A stretch of 64,000 nucleotides of DNA from Rotaria sp. Silwood1 (lineage: Eukaryota; Rotifera; Eurotatoria; Philodinida; Philodinidae), in NCBI GenBank assembly GCA_905250075.1, contig CAJNOP010000009.1, positions 957,915-1,021,914 of the forward strand, written 5' to 3'. Shown here in pieces: positions 37,010-48,600 of the stretch; the first letter of the stretch is position 1; every line of letters starts with the position of its first letter. The notes beneath the pieces are model-generated. The model did no database searches and had not been told where the DNA came from. It saw only the letters and a list, made by a program, of their open reading frames with translations. A program made the translations under genes and the position numbers.

Positions 37010-38596
37010 TCAAGTCTGAGTGCGGATGTCACTGCTATAATCGCAGAAAGCAACAGATCCGGAGCCAATTGCCGTGACCAAAAATTTTTCTTCTTTGTTA
37101 GACTTTCGTGTCGCCACAACCAAAATGTACTTATTTCCAGCAAGGAGAAGTACTTTCAACTTAAACTGATTTTCTTCACTACTATCATCAACAGGACGAA
37201 TTAAATTTTGCTTCGGATTTGAATTATCAAAACTATTGTTGTAGATATCGACATATATCTTCTTCTTATTACTGCTCACGAAATGATAACTGCCATGCAC
37301 CGACACATTAACTTGCAAAGCTTGGTAGTAAAATTTCAGCAACATTGAACAGTTCTTCTTATTTGGACGACAATATTGTGAACTATTTGAGGGCAATGAT
37401 AATAAGTAATTCGAATGAATATCTAATGCAGTCGCTATGAGCAAGAAAAAAAAATCAGTAGTTCATACTAAGTCTGAGAAATCTCAAATGTACTCTCATT
37501 TCGATACTACTACAACTTTCAATCTCAACGTTAATAAATTCGATTAGATATGTTTCGAAATAATCAGAATAAAAAAGATATTGGTTTGCAAAAGAAAGTT
37601 TTGAGTATTTTGTACTACAACCAAAGTAATCTTAAATATTAACCTCACAATTTTCGCTTTTGTATTTCATCAGACTAAATTCTGTTTGAACATCTTTTCA
37701 ATGAACCCCCAAAAAACGCTTGATTTCAGGCAAACTACTGATCAAAATCGTATGCCATTCGAAAATTCCACACTACGCATACCACAATTTATCATAATAC
37801 TTCTACTTGAGTCAAATCACACTACCGTGAAATCAACCTTTGAAATGACATTAGAGACTGATGGTTCCATGATTCCAACACAGTCATTCGAAACCTGTTG
37901 GGAACGAAAAAGAACGAAGAAGTAACTGTAGCTGTCTTCTTCCTCATTAAATATACTATCGAATATGACCAATATAAACTAAGAATATTGTCTAGTCTTC
38001 GGATATAGATGTGTTGTCCAAGAATCCTGCTACAATCGTAGTGAATAGTCTATGCTCAGTCATTCGTAAGTCCAGAAACGCGAAATATATTTCTACACAC
38101 TATTACATGGTTGCGTTAGACAAGCACTGTTGAATAATTTGAATTCTCACTTGTTGATCTTGTTGTCTTTGTTTTTGTCGTTTTTGTTGTTGCCCAACGA
38201 CTGGTTGTTGAAGAAAAATTTACAGATGTTGGGCCAGATGCAACTATTGAAAATGCTCCCCTCACATTCGGCGTGTATGTTGTTATAACCAAAACATACG
38301 TTTCCCAAGCCTGAAGATGAGCTTTGAGCTTAAACTGCTTCTTCTCACCGCTATCATTATTTTCTGTAATCAAATTTAGGCCAGGATTGGACGAATTGAA
38401 ACTGTTGTTGTAAATATAACCATATGTATCAATATGGCTTTTGCTAGTAAAGTGATATTTGCCAGATTTAACTACACTCACTGTTAGAGAAAAATAGTAG
38501 AATCTTCCTTCTGTACAAGTTATACGACAATACGTTGGACTTTTCACAGTAAGCGATGATGAATATTTTGATTTAGTTTTTGAAGATGGATTTCCT
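37010..38596 (-). CDS. Protein with two tandem PPC-like beta domains (partial)
   Basis: Two exons each encode one copy of the same about 125-residue domain. Exon A (38596-38151, after an acceptor ending aaatag) contains RFYYFSLTVSVVKSGKYHF, then DTYGYIYNNSFNSSNP and FSIVASGP, and ends in a Thr/Lys linker (TTKTTKTKTTRST). A 716-base intron (38150-37435) joins it in phase 1 to exon B (37434-37010), with YYQALQVNVSVHGSYHF, DIYNNSFDNSNPKQNLI and TYNKYILVV-like strands. The pattern (Y-Y-x-x-[IL]-x-V, G-x-Y-x-F-x-S, D-x-x-x-Y-[IL]-Y, D-D-x-x-x-x-x-Q-F) is like bacterial PPC domains and a repeated rotifer family. An extracellular location is likely, but I find no start codon or signal peptide upstream, so the 5' end is missing or broken. 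If exon A read through, it would end at 38116. Confidence 0.6.
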
Positions 38597-39904
38597 ATTT
38601 GTCAAAAAATAAAAGTGATCAGATTCTTGATCGATTAGATAGGTTAAAATAGTATTTGAATACGCTAACAAGCATACGTCATACAGACCCATACTGAAAT
38701 CACAAAATGAAATACAAAGAGATCGGTGAATATGAAAAAGAAACTACTCTTTTGAATTAGACCAGAAATGATGAGGGGAGAGTGTTGGCGAAAATAATTT
38801 GGCAAAGAAAAAAATCCCTCTAAGCTGGTATTTAAAAGTTATTTCGATTCACTGCCAGTTTTATATGCCTGAATTCTAGGTCAGCCATCTCTTCTATGAA
38901 CGTCGTTAAGGGATTCGTTAGTGATGCAACTATTTGTTCATTATATTGTTTTCAAACTTCTGCATTATCTAGGATGAATTTATCAGCTATTCAGATGAAT
39001 GAATTTCGATTTATGGACGTTACTTATTGTGTGACAACATCATAAATTTCTTCTGCAATAAAAAGAATTGAGAGCAATGTTATTCTGCATTGTTCTGAAA
39101 TTGATGAAAACGTTAAATTAATGCACTGATAGCCGAATTTATGATGCACACACATGCAGATAAACAGGTTTTTAGCATAATAACAATAAAAACCAAGTTG
39201 ATAATTGTCCAACCGTTATGTACGACAAAGTGTAAGCGCGGCATGACGCGATAACTTATAGAACATCGTTTACTCACGAAATTACCGACATTGTTCCACT
39301 CTTGAAGTGACTGCTAGGTTTTTCAACCTGACATATATTTGTCGAAAGGTTCAAACAAAGTTCTTAAAATCTTGTTTGAAAATTATATTTTCCCTAATTC
39401 TGCTGTCAAGTAATCTCGAAATTCGAAATTTTGTAGAATAATTATCTACTAAGTAATAATAAATGATGGTATTCAAAGACGTAAAGGATGCTCACGATCC
39501 TTCAATAATGGCAACTATTCTTAAAAGCTTTAACATTCATGAAAATACAGTGATATGTAGAAATACTTTATGAGATACACATGGACTGGTGTGCGCTTTT
39601 ATGATCATCATATTCATTTTTTCATGTAGTGGCTGTAAATCCTACAGACGACAAATAGAATACAACATAATTGAAAATTGATGAAGCTGAGGTCTGCTAG
39701 TAAACTAATAGGAAGAGAAATCTTCGAATCGCTTCTGAATAACTATAGATCTTGAGGGTGTAAGAATGTTGCCCATAAAATACTTACCGTTTTCTTTATG
39801 TCATTACAATAATTTTATCAATGGTGTATGAAATATTTATTATCAAAAATAAAGATGCGCTATTCTAACTAGTAGATTTTAGTCTAAGCTGTGAATGAAA
39901 TCTA
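38597..39904. other. Intergenic, nothing recognised
   Basis: No first exon for the PPC-like gene was found here. A reverse-strand polyadenylation signal for the U-box gene lies near 39845. Confidence 0.4.
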
Positions 39905-40488
39905 TTAATATAAAATCATTAAGAAAGACTCTACTGTAAAACGAGTACTGGGATAAAAATCATTAGCATGTGAGAAAAGAACTGCATGCGTGGAATACAC
40001 ACGGAGATAAATAGTGTATTCGTTGAGAATCTAGTAGAAGACTTACTCATGAGATGACCGACAATGGGGCCACATATCAATAAAGCAATCAATAAAAAAC
40101 CCATGATTAGAATACAGAATCGGCGTCGGAAGCATCGATCTTCATTCAATTCATGGTCATTTCCGGTTTTTATTATAGAAACTTCGCTATTGACAGGCGC
40201 CACCGGTGAACTTCGATAAATTATTGATTCATCAAATATACTATAAGATGACCTTAAACTTGATCGTTGACCAGCCATACCTCTCATATGATAATTCGAT
40301 CGTAAGTCTTCGATATTCAATGGCTGTCGTGTGAATGGACTTGTGCCATTTTCCGTGATCCATCGTACAATTGCTTCACGTTCATACGTACGGCCATCAG
40401 CAGCTATCACTGGATCTTGGAAGACCCGTAACGTAATGGGACAGACTAAGTCATAATCCTCAGCAAGAGTGGCCGTAACCTTTTGCAT
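39905..40488 (-). CDS. U-box E3 ubiquitin ligase with C-terminal membrane anchor
   Basis: Residues about 10-75 form a U-box: DYDLVCPITLRVFQDPVIAA, then DGRTYEREAIVRWI and SPFTRQPL. This is the RING-like fold without zinc ligands that recruits E2 enzymes. A polar Ser-rich stretch follows, then a Cys/Arg cluster and a hydrophobic helix (CILIMGFLLIALLICGPIVG, about residues 125-147), suggesting a single-pass, tail-anchored protein with the U-box in the cytosol. Two ends are possible. Unspliced, the frame stops at 39931 (185 residues). With a good 65-base intron (donor gtaagt at 40046, acceptor gcatgcag ending 39982), exons 40488-40047 and 39981-39905 encode about 172 residues with a different tail. 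I favour the spliced form because intron size and signals fit the window. A splice acceptor lies 6 bases before the ATG. Confidence 0.8.
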
Positions 40489-43072
40489 CTTAGACTGTAT
40501 TTAGATGTGTTACTGCTCCTTTACCTATCGTATTAGCATAAGAAAAATGATCGTCCAAGAAAAAAAAAGAAACGAAGGATGAAGTGAAGTAACTAAAAGC
40601 TTATTTGACTATAATACAACTTTTTGACAGAGAATGTTATCAGTCCTGCGTCAAATAGCATAAAACTTTATTGGAAGAAAAAAACATAAGGAGAAAAAGG
40701 TTGGCAGTTAATCAAAGTACAACGGAAATAAAGCGTTTACTATTGATAGTTGCAATAGTATTTAAAAATCTGTTCATTTTATGTGTTGTGTCTTGCTGGC
40801 TTCCGTGATTAAGTGCCGACTCTGATACGACGTTCTCTCTAATGATTATCAGAAATAGAGCTTGGTAAAGATGAATATAGAATAAATAATGAGTGAACAG
40901 AAGGACTTTAAAATATAAACGATTTTTGCTACGCATAGAAAATTAGAACATATTTGAATTCTTCACAGAATTGACGTGGGCTCTACAGACTATTTGTACA
41001 TTCTTTACAGAATCATATAGAAAATTCTAAGGATGAGGGACGTTTTGGAGCCATTTCAGTTCAATTAGAAAGCAAAGGTAGATTGGCGTGAAACATTCAA
41101 CAAATGTACATCAGAGTATTTGTAGTCATTCTGATAAATTTCTACTTGATCGGTCAAACTTTTTCCTTATCTCAGTGTTTTGCAAGATAAGCACTCAAGA
41201 GCCCTTTAACAACAAGAGTGAGAAGCGCATATCACGCGTTTTCGAAAGGAGATTTTTATGGTTTGAGAGCAAGTTTATGGATTATTCTATGAAAAATTTA
41301 ATTCTAAATAGAGTGAAAATCAAGAAGTAATTAAATAGAGAAGAGTTATCTTGATGAGAAAACCGGTGCGTCGGTAAGTATGTCAATTCTATTAAAAATT
41401 TGCCGAAAATCAACGTTTGAAGTTTTAGAACTGGTGTCTGTCACATCAATATTTGGGTGCAATCACATGATTATGAAGTTTGGAATTGAACGAACTTGTG
41501 ATGAATTTGTAAAATTACTTTTATTTACGGATATTGCAGTCGCACTCTTTGAGCACATCGTCAGTTTCTCAAACTAATTTATCAGCAACAACATTAGCTA
41601 CATGAGATAATGCATCAGGATGCTGGTTGAATCTTCTTTATTTTTTTTTGTTAGGATTGGTCATTGAATGAAATGTACTGGTAGCATGATCACAATCGTC
41701 TTGTGTATTTAGAATAGAAATGATATTGAATATCATTAGGCATGTTGTTCTTCGGCAAGATAACATACTTGCTCGCTCGATTATTTTGAGCTCAAGTAAT
41801 CCTCATCTTTTCTTTCTATTGCATATGTATTCAATGGTTGTTCACAGTTTACCACAATGGTAAGAACAAAAAGAGCAGTATAGAAGTTCATTAACGGCGC
41901 TAAAGTAACTGGTCGTTTACATGAATATGTTATTTCTTAAGAAAGAGTATTGAAGGAATCAATAAATGGGAGTCGATGCAGAGTGAAAAAAGAAGGTCAC
42001 CAACAGCTATACGAACACTCATATATCGCACTTCTAATGATGATGAATCATGAAGTTGTTAAGATCCGTCAAAATTGATTAAGAATCAGAATATTAGTTT
42101 TTGAAGAATGCTGAAATCTTTAGATTTCATTGATATACTTAAGGATGTATCAGAATCAATATGAAAAATCATTCGGATCCACTTCAAGAAGCTCCGAGTA
42201 GCTTGAAATTGATTTGAGTGATTGTGAATAATATCTAACTCCTTTTTAATAATTCTGTGAATACCGGAGAATGGCGAACATTTCCTGTAGAACTCTTATG
42301 AGATCGAATTTCAAGATTATTATCGTGTGAGAACGACAGCATCAGATTCACGAATAGATGTATGCATTAGCTGGAGCGATTCATGTGGAAAAATGATGGT
42401 TTAGCAATGCCGAATAGACGGCACCGAAAAATTTTAAATGAGAACACTGTAGTTGAAAGTAAAAATGTGAAAACCTCAATCAAACCTTTGAATTGTGTAC
42501 TGCTGAGCCTTGTTCTCTGTGAAATGAGACGTATACATTTGCAGGCATTTAATCGATTTTCTTGTCTTTTTATCTGAGCTTGCCAGTCTCAAAGAACACT
42601 TTTGTCTTCAAAATAAAGCCTGATAGAAATCAAGACCAAGATTAGACGTAGTCTTACACGTATTAATTGAATACTTGCTTCATTATTTTAAAGCGTGTGT
42701 GAACGTAGATGCGACCAGAATGCTAATGAAGAAAAGGCCCACGTCCCCGCACACACTCTTGTCTCATAATGCAGCTTCTAAAATCAGTGAAAAGTAATAA
42801 ACGAATGTAGAAAAGTCTACAAACCGTCAGAAACTATAGAAATAATGTCACATTTAGCAAAAAATAGAAAACATCAGTTGAAAACCACCTGAAATCGATT
42901 GGAAATCAGCTAACATTTACTTAAAACTGATACAAAGTGTTGAAAACCACTGACAGTCATTATAAATCCGAAAATTCAAGGAATCAGTCCACTCCAGTTT
43001 TTTAGGGATTTCTAATTAAAAACGAGCAGTTTTTTGCCTTGTTGATGATTTTATTTAATATAAAATATGAAA
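40489..43072. other. Intergenic with a degenerate minisatellite
   Basis: No gene supported. At about 42780-42985 short phrases such as gttgaaaaccac and atcag/ctga recur at irregular spacing, like a decayed minisatellite. A GC-rich patch (cccacgtccccgcacacac) lies near 42740. Confidence 0.4.
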
Positions 43073-45665
43073 TTAATTACTGACAATCAACTGATTGAGA
43101 ATGTCTCGTGTAACAAATGTCAATTTTTTTATGTCTGCTTCATTCACTACTTCATACAAATATACATCGCTCTTTGTCGTTATTTCATCATGATGCCGAC
43201 GTAACAAATAAGTTGGTCCTTCAACTATATTGGACCGAAGGAATTGAAGAATTCGATGAAGTTGCTGAAAACTTTCGATCTTTGATTGATCATTGCTCAA
43301 TTGCGAGGTTTGATATTCTACAATATGTGAGATTTGTGATGTGTCATTGTTTGGATGACGACCATGAATAATAGTGTTTGTTCCACCTACATCATAGCAT
43401 TCAAGAATATTTTAGACTTTTTTTTATTATAGATGCAAATCTTTTTTCGAGTATTTATCAAGAAGAAAAAGCTTACTTTTGTAATTCAGAAGTACAAAAG
43501 TAAGCTTTTTCTTTCTTGCATGTAAGTCTGCAAAGTCTCCCAATGAATTTTCCATTGAAAGAAGGACCCTCGCAAAAAAGTCTCAATTTTCGTTCAAGAT
43601 GATCTCGTTTCTTGAAGAATTTCCTGAAAGAAATAGCGTCATGCCTTCGCTATTTTTAAGTAAGACAATATTCATTGTAGCTCCCGTTATGTTCATGGCC
43701 GACAGCTGAATCTATACGGCTATACATTATTTCCAAAGAGTTTCTTATATATTGCTTGCAGTTCTCTATAATGAAACATGCAAAAGAAACGGATCAACCT
43801 GGACTCAAGAGCGGCAGACGTCGTAAGAATTATTTGTATACCGACGCAATTGTTTTATTGATTTTCAGAGTTTTATCTTGTAGAAGTTTTATTTAATGGC
43901 TAAATATAAATATGTCTTCGGTCGTTGTTCAGACTGCTACTTTCTTAAAACACAGTTCTTACAGGAGCTGGAAGAAAACATAATAGAAATGAAGTTTTTG
44001 AGACTTTTCTGTAAAGATCAGTGTTCCCTGAAATAGAAGGCCATTCGTGTGTGAGGCTCTGTAATTATAAATCAATATTTTCTAAAAATATCGATAATTT
44101 TCGGAAATATTTATTAAAAGGTCAGAAAATGGAAATTGATATGTTTCAATGGTGTCTTTTTATTAAAGTTACTCTTATGTTCTCATTTATAATGTATTCT
44201 TTCGAAAAGAGTATTAGTTTCATAAAAAAATATTAATTGTTTTTAGAAATTTTAAGATAGTTTTCTTGACACTTGGCGAAAAGCTCAACTCTTACAATAC
44301 AAACTGATGAAAAAACTAATTATCTGTCTAGACGTTGTAGGAGACAATGGCCTTTTATTCCAGACAATCGTATAGTTACTCCGCAAGGTTTATATTCTAA
44401 TGATCGTAGCTGATATTGAAATCTTTGAGATACAGACATCCTCATATCGATATTTATAAGAGTGTTGAAAACAATTTTTCAAGAGATGTGCACTACAACG
44501 ACTCGAGGTAAAACACTATTTATGTTTAGCACACATTTCTCATATGAAGGAGTTCGAATGTTCATTTCTTGCAAAAAATATTGTTCAAAACGTTTCAACA
44601 TCATCTGTGATGTTTGTAGCATAGAATTTGTGCAGTACACGTATAGAAAAGAAAGGTTCAAACACTTGAAAAAAACGATCTAATAAGAGTTCTTTACACT
44701 CAAATTCACTTTTGTTCAGTTTTTGAAGATGTCGAATTCAATACATGTTTTCTTAAGACGGGAGTGACAATGTCATTAGTAATCGAGTTCAGAAAAGCTC
44801 GATAAACAGACGCTGTAACTTATTATCAATTTCTTATAAACAAAAACAACACTTTTATATTGGTAAAGAAATTCATTACTTGACAGATATCAATCTTTCA
44901 GTCCAACTTACTGAGAAATGCTTGTGACCACCAATCATGTTTCACCGATTTTCCCAGTTTGATTTTATAGCACTTAAGTTCAATTGATTCTCCGTTCTCT
45001 CGTTTGATTGTGTCCGTTTCTGCCAAGATGAGTGTCTTCAGTTCACCGATTCGCCCCTCGATCAATTGATGGTAGTCACCTTTGAGATAGTTCCTAGTAA
45101 CAGTACACATTTCTTCGAACCGATATCCCTTATCGTTCCTGTTGATGGAATGATAGGCGGCATAACATCTCAGAAATATTGTAGAATCAAATCGCATGAC
45201 ACTGATTATGTAATCTTCATCATTCATGATGAATTTACGAAGGGAATTTCTTTCACTCACAATATCATATTGGCGAACATCAACATGAGCATGATGGGCC
45301 GTTAAGAGAAGGGGTAGAATAGAAGCATGAATTGGTTTTATAATTCGAGCGTTGGCTCGAGAATTGGATGGTAGAGGAGAGGGAAGTAAAGGTGAGATAA
45401 AATACGGAGCTTGACCGGGTGTAATAACACATCGCTGATAGTTAGAAATGCTTAGCGGATCCTTCGGAAGGTACCAGACGAGTGTACATGAGCCGAGAAC
45501 ACGAGGAGCGTACGAGTTTACAAATGATGATGAAACATCATCCAATTGAGAAGGATAATCTTCAAGAGCTATGACAAGTTGAAGACGAGTAAACAGTCCA
45601 TTTGGAAGACCATTTCGTTGTTTTTTAGCTTTTCTTTTAGATTGTAATGACGAAGCCATATTCAA
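43073..45665 (-). CDS. DXO: DXO/Rai1-family decapping nuclease
   Basis: Pyrophosphohydrolase, decapping and 5'-3' exonuclease acting on incompletely or NAD-capped RNA. Exons 45665-44912 and 43386-43073 join in phase 1 to 355 residues (human DXO is 396). Residues 9-17 (SKRKAKKQR) look like a nuclear localisation signal. RQYDIVSERNSLRKF is the conserved N-terminal substrate-binding stretch. The catalytic set is present: GYRFEE (E184), ETD (E216, D218) and IELK (E229, K231), equivalent to GYKFE, E-x-D and E-L-K of the family. KHDWWSQAFLSGTNTIIHG matches the family's WWAQSFLPG...KIIVGF segment and spans the exon junction, which confirms the splice. The C-terminal helix region (LHRILQFLRSNIVEGPTYLL) is in exon 2. 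The intron (43387-44911, 1525 bases) is unusually long. An acceptor lies 15 bases before the ATG. Confidence 0.9.
43463..43513. repeat. Perfect 21-bp hairpin inside the DXO intron
   Basis: Arms 43463-43483 and 43493-43513 are exact reverse complements with a 9-base loop. The stem core reads aaaaagcttacttttgta. It lies near the 3' end of the DXO intron, about 80-130 bases before the acceptor. It could be a small fold-back insertion or a structured intronic RNA. Confidence 0.8.
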
Positions 45666-48600
45666 TTTTCAATACAAGTGCTATAAAAAACTGGAATGGA
45701 TTATTTATACTTAATTAGCAAAACAATGTTCGATCTAAAAGTATCCCTCATAGTTTAATAAGAAATTACACTCTAGTAAAAATCTTCATCGAGTTTTATT
45801 CCCGAAGATGACCTTTTTGTTTTCAAGATCTTTCATACAATATTATCAGTCATGTGCATGTGACACGTTTCATTTTTATTGTTCTTTATCGATAACAAAT
45901 TTCATCACATGTAAGAACAAGCAGTATCAAGTGTCTCATTTTGCGACAAACATATTACAGAGAGAAAGACAAATATTACATATACATGTTTGATATAGAA
46001 AAAAAAGCGAGCAAGCCACAAATATAGTTCTATTATATTTCATTACTTGGCTTTGTACCTTGACAGAAGATCGAAAGAGAGTATACAAAGAAAAAAATGC
46101 TTTATTTTGCATAATATCTGTTGAATGATGATCCCATTTGAAGTATGTCATCGAGGCAAGGATTCGCTAAACTGTAGAACAAGCAAATTAAAAAGTATTG
46201 AACTCATGATATTTTATGAGGTTTCTTCTCTAAGCCTAAAAATTGTAGTCATTAACAAGTGGATTTTGGAATTCTCTATAATTATCCTTTTGTTCATAGA
46301 ATATTACGTCTCTGTTGTCATCGTCCTTATTCTGACAAGTACTCTATTCAGCAAAACACTTTAGCAACGACGATTGAGAATATCATTCTCTGGATAGCAT
46401 GTAAAGTTCTTTGATTCTTGTGTTAAGATTTTCTCTTTCTACTTTTAATACATTAGCCGAAAAGTGATCCACCAGGGGGGTCATATTGAAGTATACAATA
46501 GATCAGAAAAACAATCAGACAAAAATATTTGTCATCATTCCTGAAAATTTAACTAATATACGTAACTGTTGGAATTATCTCTTCCAAACTATTGATCTAT
46601 TACACATAAAAGATACCCTATTAGAAAAATTGATTCGTTTTTCATTTCTTTTTGACAGAATTTTGTTTTTTGATGAAATAATTCGAAGTATGTACACGCA
46701 AAAGTCAAGTCTCTTAATTGAGTTTCCGTCAATGAATTGTTACTATTAGTGAGTGCTACTTTGTGATATTTCTTGAATGTTCATTCAAAACTGGTAAACA
46801 ACAAAGCAAGATAATACATAGATCTAAAATGATTGAGTATATTTTTCTTAACGTATTCAATTAGTTAAACATACGAATGCAACTTGGTATCAATCTGCCA
46901 ACAAACAAATCAATATGTATTATCGACGTAAAATATGAAATTCTTTCAGTGAAATCATTTGCCAATTTATTATAATCAAAAGAAAATTTCAAATATTATT
47001 CAAAAGAATGAGACTTGGTAGATTAAAGAAAACTTAACAGGCAATTCAAAAACTATCATTCTATTAACGTTAAAGTCTTTTGAAAGTTCATAGGAAGCGC
47101 AAAAGTTCCAGTGTCTTACTGTAAAATGTAATCAACTTAAAAGATTGAATAACTGTTTAATTAAATATATCTATTGCTGGCATACATGATCAAACAGAAG
47201 AATCTAAAATTTTTTTTTTGGAGCTAGTATCACATCTTTACTCAATACATTAACCCACCACGCATTTAAGAACGACATCGTTCATTTGATTCAACGCTAT
47301 GTCAAAAGTATTGGCTAAACAAGATGTGAACATTAACTTATTTGATTTTACTTGTAAACTTTCTAAAAATTCTCACCTAACAGGTAATTTTTGCTAGAGA
47401 TTTAAATATTTGCTTATTTTTCTATAAATTGTTATTGCTTCAATCCATATCTTACTTCGTTGAATGAGACGATATAGTGTTGTACAGAATCTATTAACTT
47501 TGTACCACATATATATATATATATATCCATAAAAGTTTAATCCTTGTGTATATTTATAAACACAATATAACCTATCACAAGGATGAAAATCTTGAAAATG
47601 GCCTTTATCGATGAAAAAGTGCTGTCTTTGTATTCTAAAAGAGCCATCAAACTCATTAATTTTATTTAGCACCTTTTGGAATGATCAGAATTACGATCAT
47701 CAACAAGCGTAATGATGATTTTAATAGACATGTTTTGTTCTTTTCGATCATACTCAATAAATATGATTAAAATCAGACTGTTTACGATTGAAATTTGTTC
47801 AGCAAGTTACTACAGATTTCAAAGATCATGGAACTTTTTGATTTCTTGGTAGATCTCATAACTTCTTTGTCAACATGATAATAATATAGTTCTATTAAAC
47901 TCAAGAAATCCATTATTCAGATAAAAAGACATTTTTTGCTCTCATTTACATTCTCTCTATGTAAGTTTTAAATAGAATATAGAAATTTTAGGATAATTTA
48001 ACATAATCTTAAGAAGATAGGTTCCAGAAGAAGATTCTGTCAAATCTGACCCAAACTCACTCGGTTCCAATCATGTCGAAATCCAAAAATTTTGGACTCG
48101 ATGGACTCTGATAGTTTCAATCGAAAGGATATATAAGTGGTCGGATTCAACTATGAAAATTTTATTATAGGTATGACAATTTTGACACCAAATCCAAATT
48201 CTTTTAGAGCTTGGATCTGCGTTTGAGCTCGACAAAATTCAATAGGCTCAGCTTGAACGTTTTAACCTAACAGCTTTTCGCATAAGTAAAACTTTACTGA
48301 TATCTTTTCTATTATATATTGATTAGATTTCTTGTTTTGACTATATAAAAAAGAGAAGAATAAGATCAAGCAATTAATGCTGACACCATTAGAGAATGAC
48401 AAAAAAGAATGAAACAATCAATATAAACAAGTCAAGCAAATCATTCATGGCAAACATTTTTATAATTTAGATTAATAGCTATGAAGTTTATTTGTCGTTT
48501 GAAAATCTTTGATAACTAAAGGAACAGCTACGAACGTTCAATAATTGTCATGAAATCATTCACACTTTGATACAGTTTCATTCTAACATCTTCAACATTA

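Noticed and set aside
43117-43371. Plus-strand frame opposite DXO exon 2
   Set aside because: It is the antisense shadow of the DXO C-terminal exon, whose minus-strand frame matches the family.
48040-48250. Possible shared repeat with the 316-base intron at 19740-20055 (aaattttgg/gactcgat-like phrases)
   Set aside because: Similarity is short and in changing orientation; too weak by eye to call a repeat family.
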